Assembly: GCA_009920225.1 (NCBI GenBank)
Contig: RGAJ01000123.1
Location: 1 to 6,141, forward strand
Reading direction: 5' to 3'
Length of the DNA: 6,141 bases
Source: Paracoccaceae bacterium
Lineage (GTDB): Bacteria > Pseudomonadota > Alphaproteobacteria > Rhodobacterales > Rhodobacteraceae
Below are positions 1 through 5,861 of the stretch, in pieces (positions within the stretch are counted from its first letter, which is position 1; every line of letters starts with the position of its first letter). The translations under genes and the position numbers were made by a program. The notes beneath the pieces were generated by a model. It was not told the origin of the DNA. It did not search any database and saw nothing but the letters and a program-made list of their open reading frames with translations.

Positions 1-1
1 C

Positions 2-1060
2 TCGGTTCCTGCGCTTGAGCAGTTGAAAAAAGAGGGTGAACAAGGCCGCAAGAAAATCAACCAATATACCCGTTACGGAACAGTTCTATTGGCCACATTC
101 CAGGCCTATGGTCTGTCTGCTGGTCTTGAGGCAGGTGATATGGTCACAGATCCGGGTGTGTTTTTCCGCGCGTCTTGCGTGATCACGCTTGTCGGCGGCA
201 CGATGTTCTTGATGTGGTTAGGGGAACAAATCACCTCACGCGGTATCGGTAACGGCATTTCGTTGATCATCTTCATCGGTATTGTCGCAGAGCTGCCTGC
301 AGCCTTGGCACAGTTCTTTGCCTCTGGTCGATCAGGTGCATTGAGCCCAGCGGTAATCGTCGGTGTCATTATCATGGTGATCGTGACTATCGCATTTGTC
401 GTTTTCATGGAACGCGCCCTGCGTAAAATCCTGATCCAATACCCCCGTCGCCAAGTGGGTATGAAGATCATGGAAGGCCAAAATTCACATTTGCCGATCA
501 AAGTGAACCCAGCGGGCGTTATTCCGGCGATCTTTGCATCGTCTTTGTTGATGTTGCCAACCACAATCAGCACCTTTTCGGGCACCTCAACGAACCCGAT
601 CATGTCGACTGTGATGGCCTATTTTGGTCCGGGTCAACCGTTGTATCTGGCGTTCTTCACCTTGATGATCGTGTTTTTCGCCTATTTCTACACGCACAAT
701 GTGTCGTTCAAATCGGACGATGTTGCCGATAACCTGAAGAATCAAAATGGCTTTATTCCTGGGATCCGTCCGGGCAAAAAGACGGCTGAACATCTTGAAT
801 ATGTTGTAAACCGTGTTCTTGTTTTGGGTGCGGCATATTTGGCGGCGGTCTGCTTGTTGCCAGAGATCCTTCGTGGTCAGTTGGCTATTCCATTCTATTT
901 CGGCGGAACCTCTGTCTTGATCGTGGTTTCTGTCACAATGGATACGATCCAACAGGTTCAATCCCATTTATTGGCTCATCAATACGAAAGTCTGATTCAA
1001 AAATCGCAATTGCGTGGTAAAGGAAAACTACGCAAGAAGAGAGGACCAGTGCGCAAATGA
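2..1060 (+). CDS. secY: Protein translocase subunit SecY, 5' end missing
   Basis: SecY is the channel-forming inner-membrane subunit of the Sec translocon and works with SecE, SecG and SecA or the ribosome. The reading frame is open from base 2, so the gene enters from outside the window; the TTG at 23 is an internal leucine codon, not a start. The 352 codons present cover roughly transmembrane helices 3 to 10 of the family's ten. About 100 N-terminal residues, including helix 1 and the plug, are missing. Recognisable family parts are the RYGT stretch before helix 3, the cytoplasmic loop [17 protein letters not shown], and the loop containing PGIRPG (758-775), whose arginine matches the essential SecY Arg357 of E. 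coli. The basic C-terminal tail ([10 protein letters not shown]) is typical. The stop overlaps the adk start (ATGA, 1057-1060), which suggests translational coupling. No frameshift or odd residue is seen. Identification is by family recognition and is very secure. Confidence 0.97.
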   Translation, partial: SVPALEQLKKEGEQGRKKINQYTRYGTVLLATFQAYGLSAGLEAGDMVTDPGVFFRASCVITLVGGTMFLMWLGEQITSRGIGNGISLIIFIGIVAELPAALAQFFASGRSGALSPAVIVGVIIMVIVTIAFVVFMERALRKILIQYPRRQVGMKIMEGQNSHLPIKVNPAGVIPAIFASSLLMLPTTISTFSGTSTNPIMSTVMAYFGPGQPLYLAFFTLMIVFFAYFYTHNVSFKSDDVADNLKNQNGFIPGIRPGKKTAEHLEYVVNRVLVLGAAYLAAVCLLPEILRGQLAIPFYFGGTSVLIVVSVTMDTIQQVQSHLLAHQYESLIQKSQLRGKGKLRKKRGPVRK

Positions 1061-1635
1061 ACATCATTATTTTAGGGCCCCCCGGTGCGGGCAAAGGAAC
1101 CCAAGCGCAGCATTTGGTAGAAACCCGTAACATGGTTCAGCTGTCCACTGGTGACATGTTGCGCGCGGCTCGGACATCTGGAACAGAAATGGGAAAGATT
1201 GTTGCGGATGTTATGGACCGTGGTCAATTGGTAACCGATGAAATCGTGATTGGCCTCATCCGTGAAAAACTGGAAGAGGGCTCAGAAGGCGGCTTCATTT
1301 TTGACGGGTTCCCACGCACTTTGGCACAGGCGGATGCACTTGAGGCTCTTTTGAACGAAAGCGGAAATTCATTGGATCGCGTTGTGTCGCTTGATGTCGA
1401 TGATGAAGTTTTGGTCCAGCGTGTTGTAAACCGCGCAAAAGAAGCGGTCGCTGCCGGCAAAGAAGCACGTGCAGATGATAACGCAGAAAGCATGCGCACA
1501 CGTCTTGCAGAATATTACAAAAAGACGTCGCCATTGTTGGGCTATTACTACGCCAAGGGCAATTTGAAATCGATCGATGGGCTTGCCCCGATTGAACAAG
1601 TCCAAGCAAGTTTGGCCGCAGCGCTCGACGCATAA
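1057..1635 (+). CDS. adk: Adenylate kinase, short form without zinc-type LID
   Basis: Adenylate kinase catalyses ATP + AMP to 2 ADP in the cytoplasm. The protein has 192 residues. The P-loop GPPGAGKGT is at residues 7-15, the AMP-binding segment STGDMLR follows at about 30-36, and FDGFPRT is at 82-88. Conserved arginines lie in the LID flank and in SMRTRL (about 145-150). Between Arg122 and that arginine helix only a short segment ([17 protein letters not shown]) replaces the roughly 30-residue lid of long bacterial forms, and it has no cysteines, so this is a short, zinc-free type, common in Alphaproteobacteria. The ATG overlaps the secY stop. The nearest purine-rich site is GAGGA at 1041-1045, 11 bases upstream, which is rather far, so re-initiation after secY probably helps. 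secY-adk adjacency is a classic arrangement. A strong hairpin begins 13 bases after the stop. Confidence 0.97.
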   Translation: MNIIILGPPGAGKGTQAQHLVETRNMVQLSTGDMLRAARTSGTEMGKIVADVMDRGQLVTDEIVIGLIREKLEEGSEGGFIFDGFPRTLAQADALEALLNESGNSLDRVVSLDVDDEVLVQRVVNRAKEAVAAGKEARADDNAESMRTRLAEYYKKTSPLLGYYYAKGNLKSIDGLAPIEQVQASLAAALDA

Positions 1636-1648
1636 TCACGAGATTTGG

Positions 1649-1680
1649 AATGTGGCCAGACCAAATTGGTTGGCCACATT
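1649..1680 (+). terminator. Strong hairpin after adk, terminator-like or 3'-end stabiliser
   Basis: A perfect 10-base inverted repeat, AATGTGGCCA (1649-1658) and TGGCCACATT (1671-1680), encloses a second short stem (ACC 1660-1662 with GGT 1668-1670) across a bulged G1659, leaving the loop AAATT. It begins 13 bases after the adk stop. The downstream bases GTCCATTGTT hold scattered Ts but no true U tract, so a classic Rho-independent terminator is only possible. Partial termination, RNA processing or protection of the secY-adk message end fit equally well. The structure itself is seen; the function is inferred. Confidence 0.5.
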
Positions 1681-1702
1681 GTCCATTGTTAACACTTGGG
1701 GG

Positions 1703-1729
1703 TTGACGATAGGTGACAATCTGAATAAC
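1703..1729 (+). promoter_or_regulatory. Candidate promoter for the rpsM-rplQ unit
   Basis: TTGACG (1703-1708) matches five of six bases of the sigma-70 -35 consensus. The best -10 candidate is AATAAC (1724-1729, four of six) at a short 15-base spacing; at the usual 17 bases the hexamer is poor. A promoter between adk and rpsM would make sense because a strong hairpin lies just upstream and the leader to rpsM is long. The -10 box is weak, so this is a candidate only. Confidence 0.35.
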
Positions 1730-1741
1730 TACCCCAATCTC

Positions 1742-1767
1742 GCAAGAGAATCGTAGCAAGAGGATCG
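1742..1767 (+). repeat. Imperfect 12-base direct repeat with overlapping small hairpin
   Basis: GCAAGAGAATCG (1742-1753) and GCAAGAGGATCG (1756-1767) differ at one base and are separated by TA. The second copy overlaps a small stem-loop, AAGAGG (1758-1763) with CCTCTT (1768-1773) and loop ATCG. Both lie in the presumed untranslated leader of rpsM. Function is unknown; a protein or ribosomal-protein binding site is possible, and so is chance. Confidence 0.4.
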
Positions 1768-1793
1768 CCTCTTCGATCACCTGATCAGCTTGG

Positions 1794-1820
1794 GCCCCAA
1801 GTCTCACCACTCGGGGCTTT
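1794..1820 (+). other. GC-rich hairpin in rpsM leader, attenuator-like
   Basis: GCCCC (1794-1798) can pair with GGGGC (1813-1817), with two further inner pairs past one mismatch, and TTT follows directly (1818-1820). This resembles a weak intrinsic terminator or attenuator upstream of rpsM. The alternative palindrome CTTGGG-C-CCCAAG (1789-1801) shares the same bases and could not form at the same time. The T run is only three long, so real termination is doubtful. Confidence 0.3.
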
Positions 1821-1873
1821 ATGTTGTGAAAAAAGGTTCCGGAATTACGGATCCGCAACAAAAAGGAACATAA
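1819..1873 (+). promoter_or_regulatory. Foldable rpsM ribosome binding region, possible translational control site
   Basis: The rpsM Shine-Dalgarno core AGGA is at 1864-1867, seven bases before the GTG start. Just upstream, GGTTCCG (1835-1841) pairs with CGGATCC (1848-1854) apart from one T-T mismatch, with a six-base loop. Two alternatives would cover the binding site: TTATGTT (1819-1825) is fully complementary to AACATAA (1867-1873), enclosing that hairpin, and GTTCC (1836-1840) is complementary to GGAAC (1865-1869), excluding it. In E. coli the rpsM leader is the S4 repressor target. A comparable role here is inference only. Confidence 0.35.
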
Positions 1874-1874
1874 C

Positions 1875-2243
1875 GTGGCACGTATAGCCGGCGTAAACAT
1901 CCCGACAGCAAAGCGCGTTCCAATCGCTTTGACTTACATCACAGGCATTGGCCCTGCATCTGCAAAAGAAATCTGCGCAGCAACAAACATCGACGAAGCT
2001 CGTCGTGTGAATGAACTGTCCGACGCAGAAGTTTTGGCAATTCGCGAATATATCGACGCAAACCTCACCGTAGAAGGTGATTTGCGCCGTGAAGTTCAAA
2101 TGAACATCAAGCGTTTGATGGACCTAGGCTGCTACCGCGGTCTGCGTCACCGTCGCAGCTTGCCTGTTCGTGGTCAGCGTACGCACACAAACGCGCGTAC
2201 ACGCAAAGGTCCAGCGAAAGCAATCGCTGGCAAGAAGAAATAA
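1875..2243 (+). CDS. rpsM: 30S ribosomal protein S13
   Basis: S13 sits in the head of the small ribosomal subunit, contacting 16S rRNA and, through its C-terminal tail, the P-site tRNA and the large-subunit bridges. The 122-residue protein has the usual start [10 protein letters not shown], the helix-turn [10 protein letters not shown] (about 21-30), and the C-terminal signature [14 protein letters not shown] followed by [11 protein letters not shown] (88-112), ending in a basic tail GKKK. Length is normal for the family. The start is GTG at 1875, supported by AAGGA seven bases upstream and by exact agreement with the family N-terminus. It is the first gene after a 239-base gap and is followed by rpsK only 12 bases downstream. 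Confidence 0.98.
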   Translation: MARIAGVNIPTAKRVPIALTYITGIGPASAKEICAATNIDEARRVNELSDAEVLAIREYIDANLTVEGDLRREVQMNIKRLMDLGCYRGLRHRRSLPVRGQRTHTNARTRKGPAKAIAGKKK

Positions 2244-2255
2244 GGAGGCGGCCCA

Positions 2256-2648
2256 ATGGCAAAAGATACACGTCGTGGCGGCAAGAAAAAGGTCTCCAAG
2301 AACATCGCAGCTGGTGTTGCTCACGTTAATTCGTCGTTCAACAACACAAAAATTCTTATCTCTGACGTTCAAGGCAACGCAATCGCGTGGTCATCTTCAG
2401 GTACAATGGGTTTCAAAGGCTCTCGTAAGTCTACTCCATATGCCGCACAGATGGCTGCAGAGGATGCAGGCCGCAAAGCGCAAGAGCATGGCGTAAAAAC
2501 TTTGGAAGTCGAAGTTCAAGGTCCAGGTTCTGGTCGTGAAAGCGCATTGCGCGCGTTGGCTGCAATTGGTTTCAACATCACATCTATCCGTGACGTGACC
2601 CCAATCGCACACAACGGCTGCCGCCCACCAAAGCGTCGCCGCGTATAA
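2256..2648 (+). CDS. rpsK: 30S ribosomal protein S11
   Basis: S11 binds 16S rRNA on the platform of the small subunit near the mRNA exit region. The 130-residue protein begins [13 protein letters not shown], has the region [15 protein letters not shown] (23-37), the family signature [21 protein letters not shown] (roughly 85-105, with the [13 protein letters not shown] core), and the conserved C-terminus [18 protein letters not shown] (113-130). The ATG is preceded by a near-perfect AAGGAGG (2242-2248) that overlaps the rpsM stop codon, giving close coupling and strong initiation. All five prolines use CCA. No rpsD follows, unlike the E. coli alpha operon; this is usual in Alphaproteobacteria. 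Confidence 0.98.
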   Translation: MAKDTRRGGKKKVSKNIAAGVAHVNSSFNNTKILISDVQGNAIAWSSSGTMGFKGSRKSTPYAAQMAAEDAGRKAQEHGVKTLEVEVQGPGSGRESALRALAAIGFNITSIRDVTPIAHNGCRPPKRRRV

Positions 2649-2662
2649 GAAACTTCTTTTGT

Positions 2663-2688
2663 GGGGCCTCGCGTCTATGCGGGGCCTC
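2663..2688 (+). other. Strong GC-rich hairpin between rpsK and rpoA
   Basis: Bases 2663-2673 pair with 2678-2688 in an 11-pair stem (eight Watson-Crick pairs, three G-U) around the loop TCTA. The arms also form a direct repeat, GGGGCCTC at 2663-2670 and 2681-2688. A run of five Ts comes only at 2698-2702, about ten bases after the stem, so efficient termination is unlikely. It may be a partial attenuator or an RNase/processing barrier that sets the ratio of rpoA to ribosomal protein expression. Confidence 0.5.
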
Positions 2689-2718
2689 ATTCCGTCATTT
2701 TTAAACCTCGGGCGCGTG

Positions 2719-2738
2719 TGCCTTTCGGACATAGGGCA
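2719..2738 (+). other. Short hairpin just before the rpoA ribosome binding site
   Basis: TGCCTT (2719-2724) pairs with AGGGCA (2733-2738) in a six-pair stem with one G-U and an eight-base loop. It ends 11 bases before GGAGGG (2750-2755), the rpoA Shine-Dalgarno, and does not cover it. It is weak and could be chance. Confidence 0.25.
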
Positions 2739-2759
2739 AACGCTAGAATGGAGGGACGT

Positions 2760-3776
2760 ATGATCCAAAAAAACTGGGGCGAATTGATTAAGCCTGCTCA
2801 GCTAGAAGTGAAACCAGGCAATGACCCAATGCGCCAAGCGACTGTTGTTGCTGAACCGCTTGAGCGTGGCTTTGGTCTGACACTTGGAAACGCGCTTCGC
2901 CGCGTGTTGATGAGCAGCTTGCAAGGCGCAGCTATCACATCCGTACAGATCGACAACGTATTGCACGAATTTTCGTCTGTTGCCGGCGTTCGTGAAGATG
3001 TCACAGACATCGTCTTGAATCTGAAGGGCGTCGCGCTTCGCATGGAAGTCGAAGGCCCAAAGCGTTTGTCAATCAACGCCAAAGGCCCGACAGTCGTGAC
3101 AGCGGGCGACATCTCTGACAGCGCAGGCATCGAAGTCTTGAACAAAGACCACGTGATCTGTCACTTGGACGATGGCGCGGATTTGTACATGGAACTGACT
3201 GTCAACACTGGCAAAGGTTATGTTCCTGCGGACAAAAACAAACCAGAAGACGCACCAATCGGGTTGATCCCAATTGACGCGATCTATTCACCTGTCAAAA
3301 AAGTGTCCTATGACGTTCAGCCAACGCGCGAAGGTCAAGTTTTGGATTACGACAAACTGACAATGAAAGTTGATACAGACGGGTCCATCTCACCAGATGA
3401 CGCGATCGCTTTTGCAGCGCGCATCTTGCAAGACCAACTGTCTATCTTTGTGAACTTTGACGAACCAGAATCTGCGGGTCGCCAAGACGACGACGACGGT
3501 TTGGATTTCAACCCGTTGATGTTGAAAAAGGTCGACGAACTGGAATTGTCTGTACGTTCTGCAAACTGCTTGAAGAACGACAACATCGTTTACATCGGCG
3601 ATTTGATCCAAAAGACAGAAGCCGAAATGTTGCGCACGCCAAACTTTGGCCGCAAGTCTTTGAACGAAATCAAAGAAGTGCTGTCCGGTATGGGCTTGCA
3701 TCTGGGTATGGACGTCGAAGACTGGCCACCAGACAACATCGAAGATTTGGCGAAAAAGTTCGAAGACAACTTCTAA
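2760..3776 (+). CDS. rpoA: DNA-directed RNA polymerase subunit alpha
   Basis: The alpha subunit dimerises to nucleate RNA polymerase assembly and contacts upstream promoter DNA and activators. The ATG at 2760 gives 338 residues starting [12 protein letters not shown], the family N-terminus, with GGAGGG at 2750-2755; in-frame GTG 2661 and ATG 2748 would add unrelated residues and are rejected. The N-terminal dimerisation domain (about 1-235) includes the conserved helix [12 protein letters not shown] (42-53). A short acidic linker ([10 protein letters not shown], about 241-250) leads to the C-terminal domain (about 253-338). The UP-element and activator-binding '265 determinant' is intact: Arg266, Asn269, Lys272, Gly297, Lys299, Ser300 and Glu303, each one position beyond E. 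coli numbering. Stable hairpins lie on both sides of the gene. Confidence 0.98.
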   Translation: MIQKNWGELIKPAQLEVKPGNDPMRQATVVAEPLERGFGLTLGNALRRVLMSSLQGAAITSVQIDNVLHEFSSVAGVREDVTDIVLNLKGVALRMEVEGPKRLSINAKGPTVVTAGDISDSAGIEVLNKDHVICHLDDGADLYMELTVNTGKGYVPADKNKPEDAPIGLIPIDAIYSPVKKVSYDVQPTREGQVLDYDKLTMKVDTDGSISPDDAIAFAARILQDQLSIFVNFDEPESAGRQDDDDGLDFNPLMLKKVDELELSVRSANCLKNDNIVYIGDLIQKTEAEMLRTPNFGRKSLNEIKEVLSGMGLHLGMDVEDWPPDNIEDLAKKFEDNF

Positions 3777-3783
3777 GCCGATT

Positions 3784-3803
3784 TGGGCGGGGTCACCCGC
3801 CCA
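3784..3803 (+). terminator. GC-rich hairpin after rpoA, terminator-like without U tract
   Basis: TGGGCGGG (3784-3791) and CCCGCCCA (3796-3803) form a perfect eight-pair stem with loop GTCA, starting eight bases after the rpoA stop. Only TTC follows, so this is more likely a pause, partial terminator or mRNA-stability element than a full terminator; rplQ downstream belongs to the same cluster and needs read-through or its own promoter. Confidence 0.45.
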
Positions 3804-3810
3804 TTCAATG

Positions 3811-3844
3811 CCCAGACTGCTGGGGAAAACACGGGCCTCTGCCC
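3811..3844 (+). other. Two small tandem hairpins in the rpoA-rplQ gap
   Basis: CCCAG (3811-3815) pairs with CTGGG (3820-3824) around ACTG, and GGGC (3833-3836) pairs with GCCC (3841-3844) around CTCT. An alternative long-range pairing of GGGG (3822-3825) with CCCC (3842-3845) would exclude both. Each stem alone is short and could arise by chance in GC-rich sequence. Confidence 0.3.
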
Positions 3845-3853
3845 CAAGGTGAA

Positions 3854-3873
3854 CGGTTGACACGCATCGACCG
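3854..3873 (+). other. Hairpin containing a TTGACA motif upstream of rplQ
   Basis: CGGTTGA (3854-3860) pairs with TCGACCG (3867-3873) with one G-U pair and loop CACGCA. A perfect -35-like TTGACA occupies 3857-3862, but the hexamer at 17-base spacing (3880-3885) is a very poor -10 and the best alternative, GACAAA at 3877, is only 14 bases away. The site may be an RNA structure in the rplQ leader rather than a promoter. The rplQ ribosome binding site AGGAGA (3895-3900) is outside the fold. Confidence 0.3.
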
Positions 3874-3906
3874 TCTGACAAAGCAAACGCAAGTAGGAGA
3901 ATAAAA

Positions 3907-4329
3907 ATGCGTCACGCACGTGGTTATCGCCGCCTAAACCGTACACATGAGCACCGCAAAGCATTGTGGGCAAACATGGCAGGTTCGTTGATCGAACATG
4001 AACAAATCAAAACAACTTTGCCAAAAGCAAAAGAACTGCGTCCAATCGTTGAAAAGCTGATCACATTGGGCAAACGTGGTGATTTGCACGCACGTCGTCA
4101 AGCGCGCGCACAGTTGAAAGAAGACCAATATGTTGCGAAATTGTTCGACATCCTTGGCCCACGCTATGCAGAGCGTCAAGGTGGTTATGTTCGCATCATG
4201 AAAGCGGGTTTCCGTTATGGTGATATGGCGCCAATGGCGATCATCGAATTCGTTGACCGCGATCCAGCCGCAAAAGGCGCAGCTGACAAAGCGCGCGCCG
4301 CAGCTGAAGAAGCAGCCGCAGACGAATAA
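3907..4329 (+). CDS. rplQ: 50S ribosomal protein L17
   Basis: L17 is a large-subunit protein near the polypeptide exit tunnel. The 140-residue product starts [20 protein letters not shown], has the family signature region [19 protein letters not shown] (34-52), and the conserved stretch [24 protein letters not shown] (94-117, with the GFRYGD core). After residue 119 there is an Ala/Glu-rich tail of about 20 residues, a low-complexity extension that is common in alphaproteobacterial L17 and of no known catalytic role. AGGAGA lies six bases before the ATG. It is the last gene of the cluster and is closed by a strong intrinsic terminator 25 bases after the stop. Leucine uses TTG in 7 of 11 codons and proline CCA in 5 of 5. 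Confidence 0.98.
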   Translation: MRHARGYRRLNRTHEHRKALWANMAGSLIEHEQIKTTLPKAKELRPIVEKLITLGKRGDLHARRQARAQLKEDQYVAKLFDILGPRYAERQGGYVRIMKAGFRYGDMAPMAIIEFVDRDPAAKGAADKARAAAEEAAADE

Positions 4330-4335
4330 GAATTT

Positions 4336-4350
4336 TCCTGATCTTCAGGA
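4336..4350 (+). other. Small hairpin ahead of the main terminator
   Basis: TCCTGA (4336-4341) and TCAGGA (4345-4350) form a perfect six-pair stem with the three-base loop TCT, four bases before the terminator stem. It has no T run of its own. It may stabilise the 3' end of the rplQ message or be incidental. Confidence 0.35.
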
Positions 4351-4354
4351 TTTG

Positions 4355-4388
4355 AAAACCCTCGCAGCCTGCGGGGGTTTTTTGTTTT
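4355..4388 (+). terminator. Intrinsic terminator of the ribosomal protein cluster
   Basis: AAAACCCTCGCA (4355-4366) pairs with TGCGGGGGTTTT (4370-4381) in a 12-pair stem with one G-U and the loop GCC, and the T-rich tract runs to 4388, broken only by G4384. Stem strength, A run before and T run after all fit a Rho-independent terminator. It cleanly separates rplQ from the protease gene. Confidence 0.92.
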
Positions 4389-4416
4389 GGGTCGGCCAAG
4401 TTTTGCTTGTCCCCCT

Positions 4417-4446
4417 TTGACATCGCGGCGTTGGGGTCTAGATAAG
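4417..4446 (+). promoter_or_regulatory. Sigma-70-type promoter for the protease-rarA unit
   Basis: A perfect TTGACA -35 box (4417-4422) is followed after 18 bases by GATAAG (4441-4446), four of six matches to TATAAT. It lies directly after the terminator and 26 bases before the protease start codon, exactly where a promoter is needed. I see no sigma-E/RpoE-type or heat-shock motif that I could defend. A start site near 4453 would leave a leader of about 20 bases. Confidence 0.6.
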
Positions 4447-4472
4447 ATTAAAAATTTGAAAGGGGTCGCGTG

Positions 4473-5861
4473 ATGAACAAAATTATGGCAGTCGTTTGTG
4501 TCGTAATGATGTTGGCAGCACATGCAGGATATGCTGAACAGAAAATTCCATCGTCGCAGGTGGAAATCAATTTGACGTTTGCACCTTTGGTGAAACGCGC
4601 AGCGCCTGCAGTTGTGAATATCTATGCCAAACGCATCGTTCAACAAAATGTAAGCCCCTTTCAAAATGATCCGTTTTTTAGCGACTTTTTTCGCAGCTTC
4701 GGCAATTCCCGGCCACGCGTGCAAAACTCGCTGGGTTCGGGGGTTATCGTATCAGATGATGGTATCGTAATTTCCAATTATCACGTTGTGGGGCAAGCAC
4801 AGGAAATTCGTGTCGTTTTGAATGATCGACGGGAATATTCTGCGTCGGTCTTGTTGGCGGATCAGGGATCCGACCTTGCGGTGCTCAAGCTGCAAGATGC
4901 CGAAAATATGCCCTATCTTGATTTTCGCGACAGCGACACGGTCGAAGTTGGCGAATTGGTTTTGGCGATTGGAAACCCATTTGGTGTGGGGCAAACTGTG
5001 ACCAGTGGGATTGTCTCTGGCCTTGCGCGATCTGGCGGCGGGGCAGGGGATGGTCGTGGATATTTTATCCAAACGGACGCGCCCATCAATCCTGGAAACT
5101 CTGGCGGTGCATTGATTGACGTCACTGGACGCTTGATCGGGATCAACACTTCGATCCTATCGAAATCGGGCGGATCAAACGGGATTGGCTTTGCGATCCC
5201 CGCCACGTTGGTGAAACAATTCGCAACCCAAGCTGCTGCGGGACAAACATCGTTTCAACGCCCATGGGCCGGCCTAATGGGTCAGGAACTGACAGCCGAG
5301 GTTGCACAATCCCTTGGGTTGCAAGATGCCAATGGCATGATCATTCTAGATTTACACGCGCAAAGCCCGTTCGCGCGTGCGGGTTTCGCGGTTGGGGATG
5401 TGATTACGCAAGTAAACGGCCAAGCGGTGACAGGTCCTTCGGAAATGTATTATCGCATCTCGGTCGAAGGGATCGGCGGGCAGGTCACCGTGACGCGCCT
5501 GCGCGATGGCCAAAGCGTCGACATCACCGTCCCGCTGATTGCAGCGCCTGACGAACCACCATCTGTTATTGTGACATCGGATCAGAATGGCATTTTGCCG
5601 GGGGTGAAGCTGCGTCCAATCAACCCTATGGTTCAACAAGAATTGGGATTGGGTCTCTCATCCTCTGGAATCATTGTCGTTGATGCAGGTCCGGTTGCGT
5701 CACGCATTGGTTTGCGCGGGGGCGATGTTATTTTGGAAATAAACGGAAGCCCTCTAGACAAAGCGCAGGATTTTGATGACCTATTACGGCGGGATACCCG
5801 CCGCGGCCAAATCTTGGTGGATCGTGGTGGCGATGCCGTAATGTTAAGGTTTCGTCTATGA
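4473..5861 (+). CDS. Deg/Do-family periplasmic serine endoprotease (DegP/DegQ-like)
   Basis: This is an envelope quality-control protease that degrades, and may chaperone, misfolded exported proteins. With the ATG at 4473 it has 462 residues; GTG at 4470 is directly adjacent, but AAAGGGG (4459-4465) is better spaced (seven bases) for the ATG. Residues 1-21 are a signal peptide with a hydrophobic core and a probable cut after GYA. The trypsin-like domain (about 32-255) has the full triad: His104 in NYHVV, Asp134 in SDLAVLK and Ser210 in GNSGGA. A Phe-rich loop (PFFSDFFRSFG, about 67-77) matches the LA-loop region of the family. PDZ domain 1 spans about 265-355 and PDZ domain 2 about 375-460; two PDZ domains fit DegP/DegQ rather than DegS. 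Whether it is the DegP or DegQ equivalent cannot be decided, so no symbol is given. Its stop overlaps the rarA start (ATGA). Confidence 0.95.
   Translation: MNKIMAVVCVVMMLAAHAGYAEQKIPSSQVEINLTFAPLVKRAAPAVVNIYAKRIVQQNVSPFQNDPFFSDFFRSFGNSRPRVQNSLGSGVIVSDDGIVISNYHVVGQAQEIRVVLNDRREYSASVLLADQGSDLAVLKLQDAENMPYLDFRDSDTVEVGELVLAIGNPFGVGQTVTSGIVSGLARSGGGAGDGRGYFIQTDAPINPGNSGGALIDVTGRLIGINTSILSKSGGSNGIGFAIPATLVKQFATQAAAGQTSFQRPWAGLMGQELTAEVAQSLGLQDANGMIILDLHAQSPFARAGFAVGDVITQVNGQAVTGPSEMYYRISVEGIGGQVTVTRLRDGQSVDITVPLIAAPDEPPSVIVTSDQNGILPGVKLRPINPMVQQELGLGLSSSGIIVVDAGPVASRIGLRGGDVILEINGSPLDKAQDFDDLLRRDTRRGQILVDRGGDAVMLRFRL

Noticed and set aside
23..25. TTG at 23 as the secY start
   Set aside because: The frame is open back to base 2 and the residues before it (PALEQ) match SecY, so it is an internal leucine codon.
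106..603. 165-codon open frame on the - strand inside secY, and other long - strand frames over adk, rpoA and the protease gene
   Set aside because: They lie opposite well-identified conserved genes, show no recognisable protein features, and are explained as shadows of those genes.
1636..1874. Small gene, tRNA or rpmJ (L36) in the adk-rpsM gap
   Set aside because: No frame encodes the short Cys/His-rich basic L36 protein, no cloverleaf is seen, and the gap is better described by hairpins and leader sequence.
2744..2749. TAGAAT as a -10 box for an rpoA promoter
   Set aside because: Five of six matches, but no acceptable -35 at 15-19 bases, and transcription would start at about the start codon, after the Shine-Dalgarno.
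2661..2759. In-frame N-terminal extension of rpoA from GTG 2661 (33 extra codons) or ATG 2748
   Set aside because: The extension runs through the rpsK-rpoA hairpin region and has no similarity to the alpha subunit, whereas [12 protein letters not shown] at 2760 is the family N-terminus with its own GGAGGG.
5264..5551. 95-codon + strand frame inside the protease gene
   Set aside because: It is an alternate frame over the PDZ1 coding region, Arg/Gly-rich with no recognisable domain and no separate ribosome binding site that I could support.
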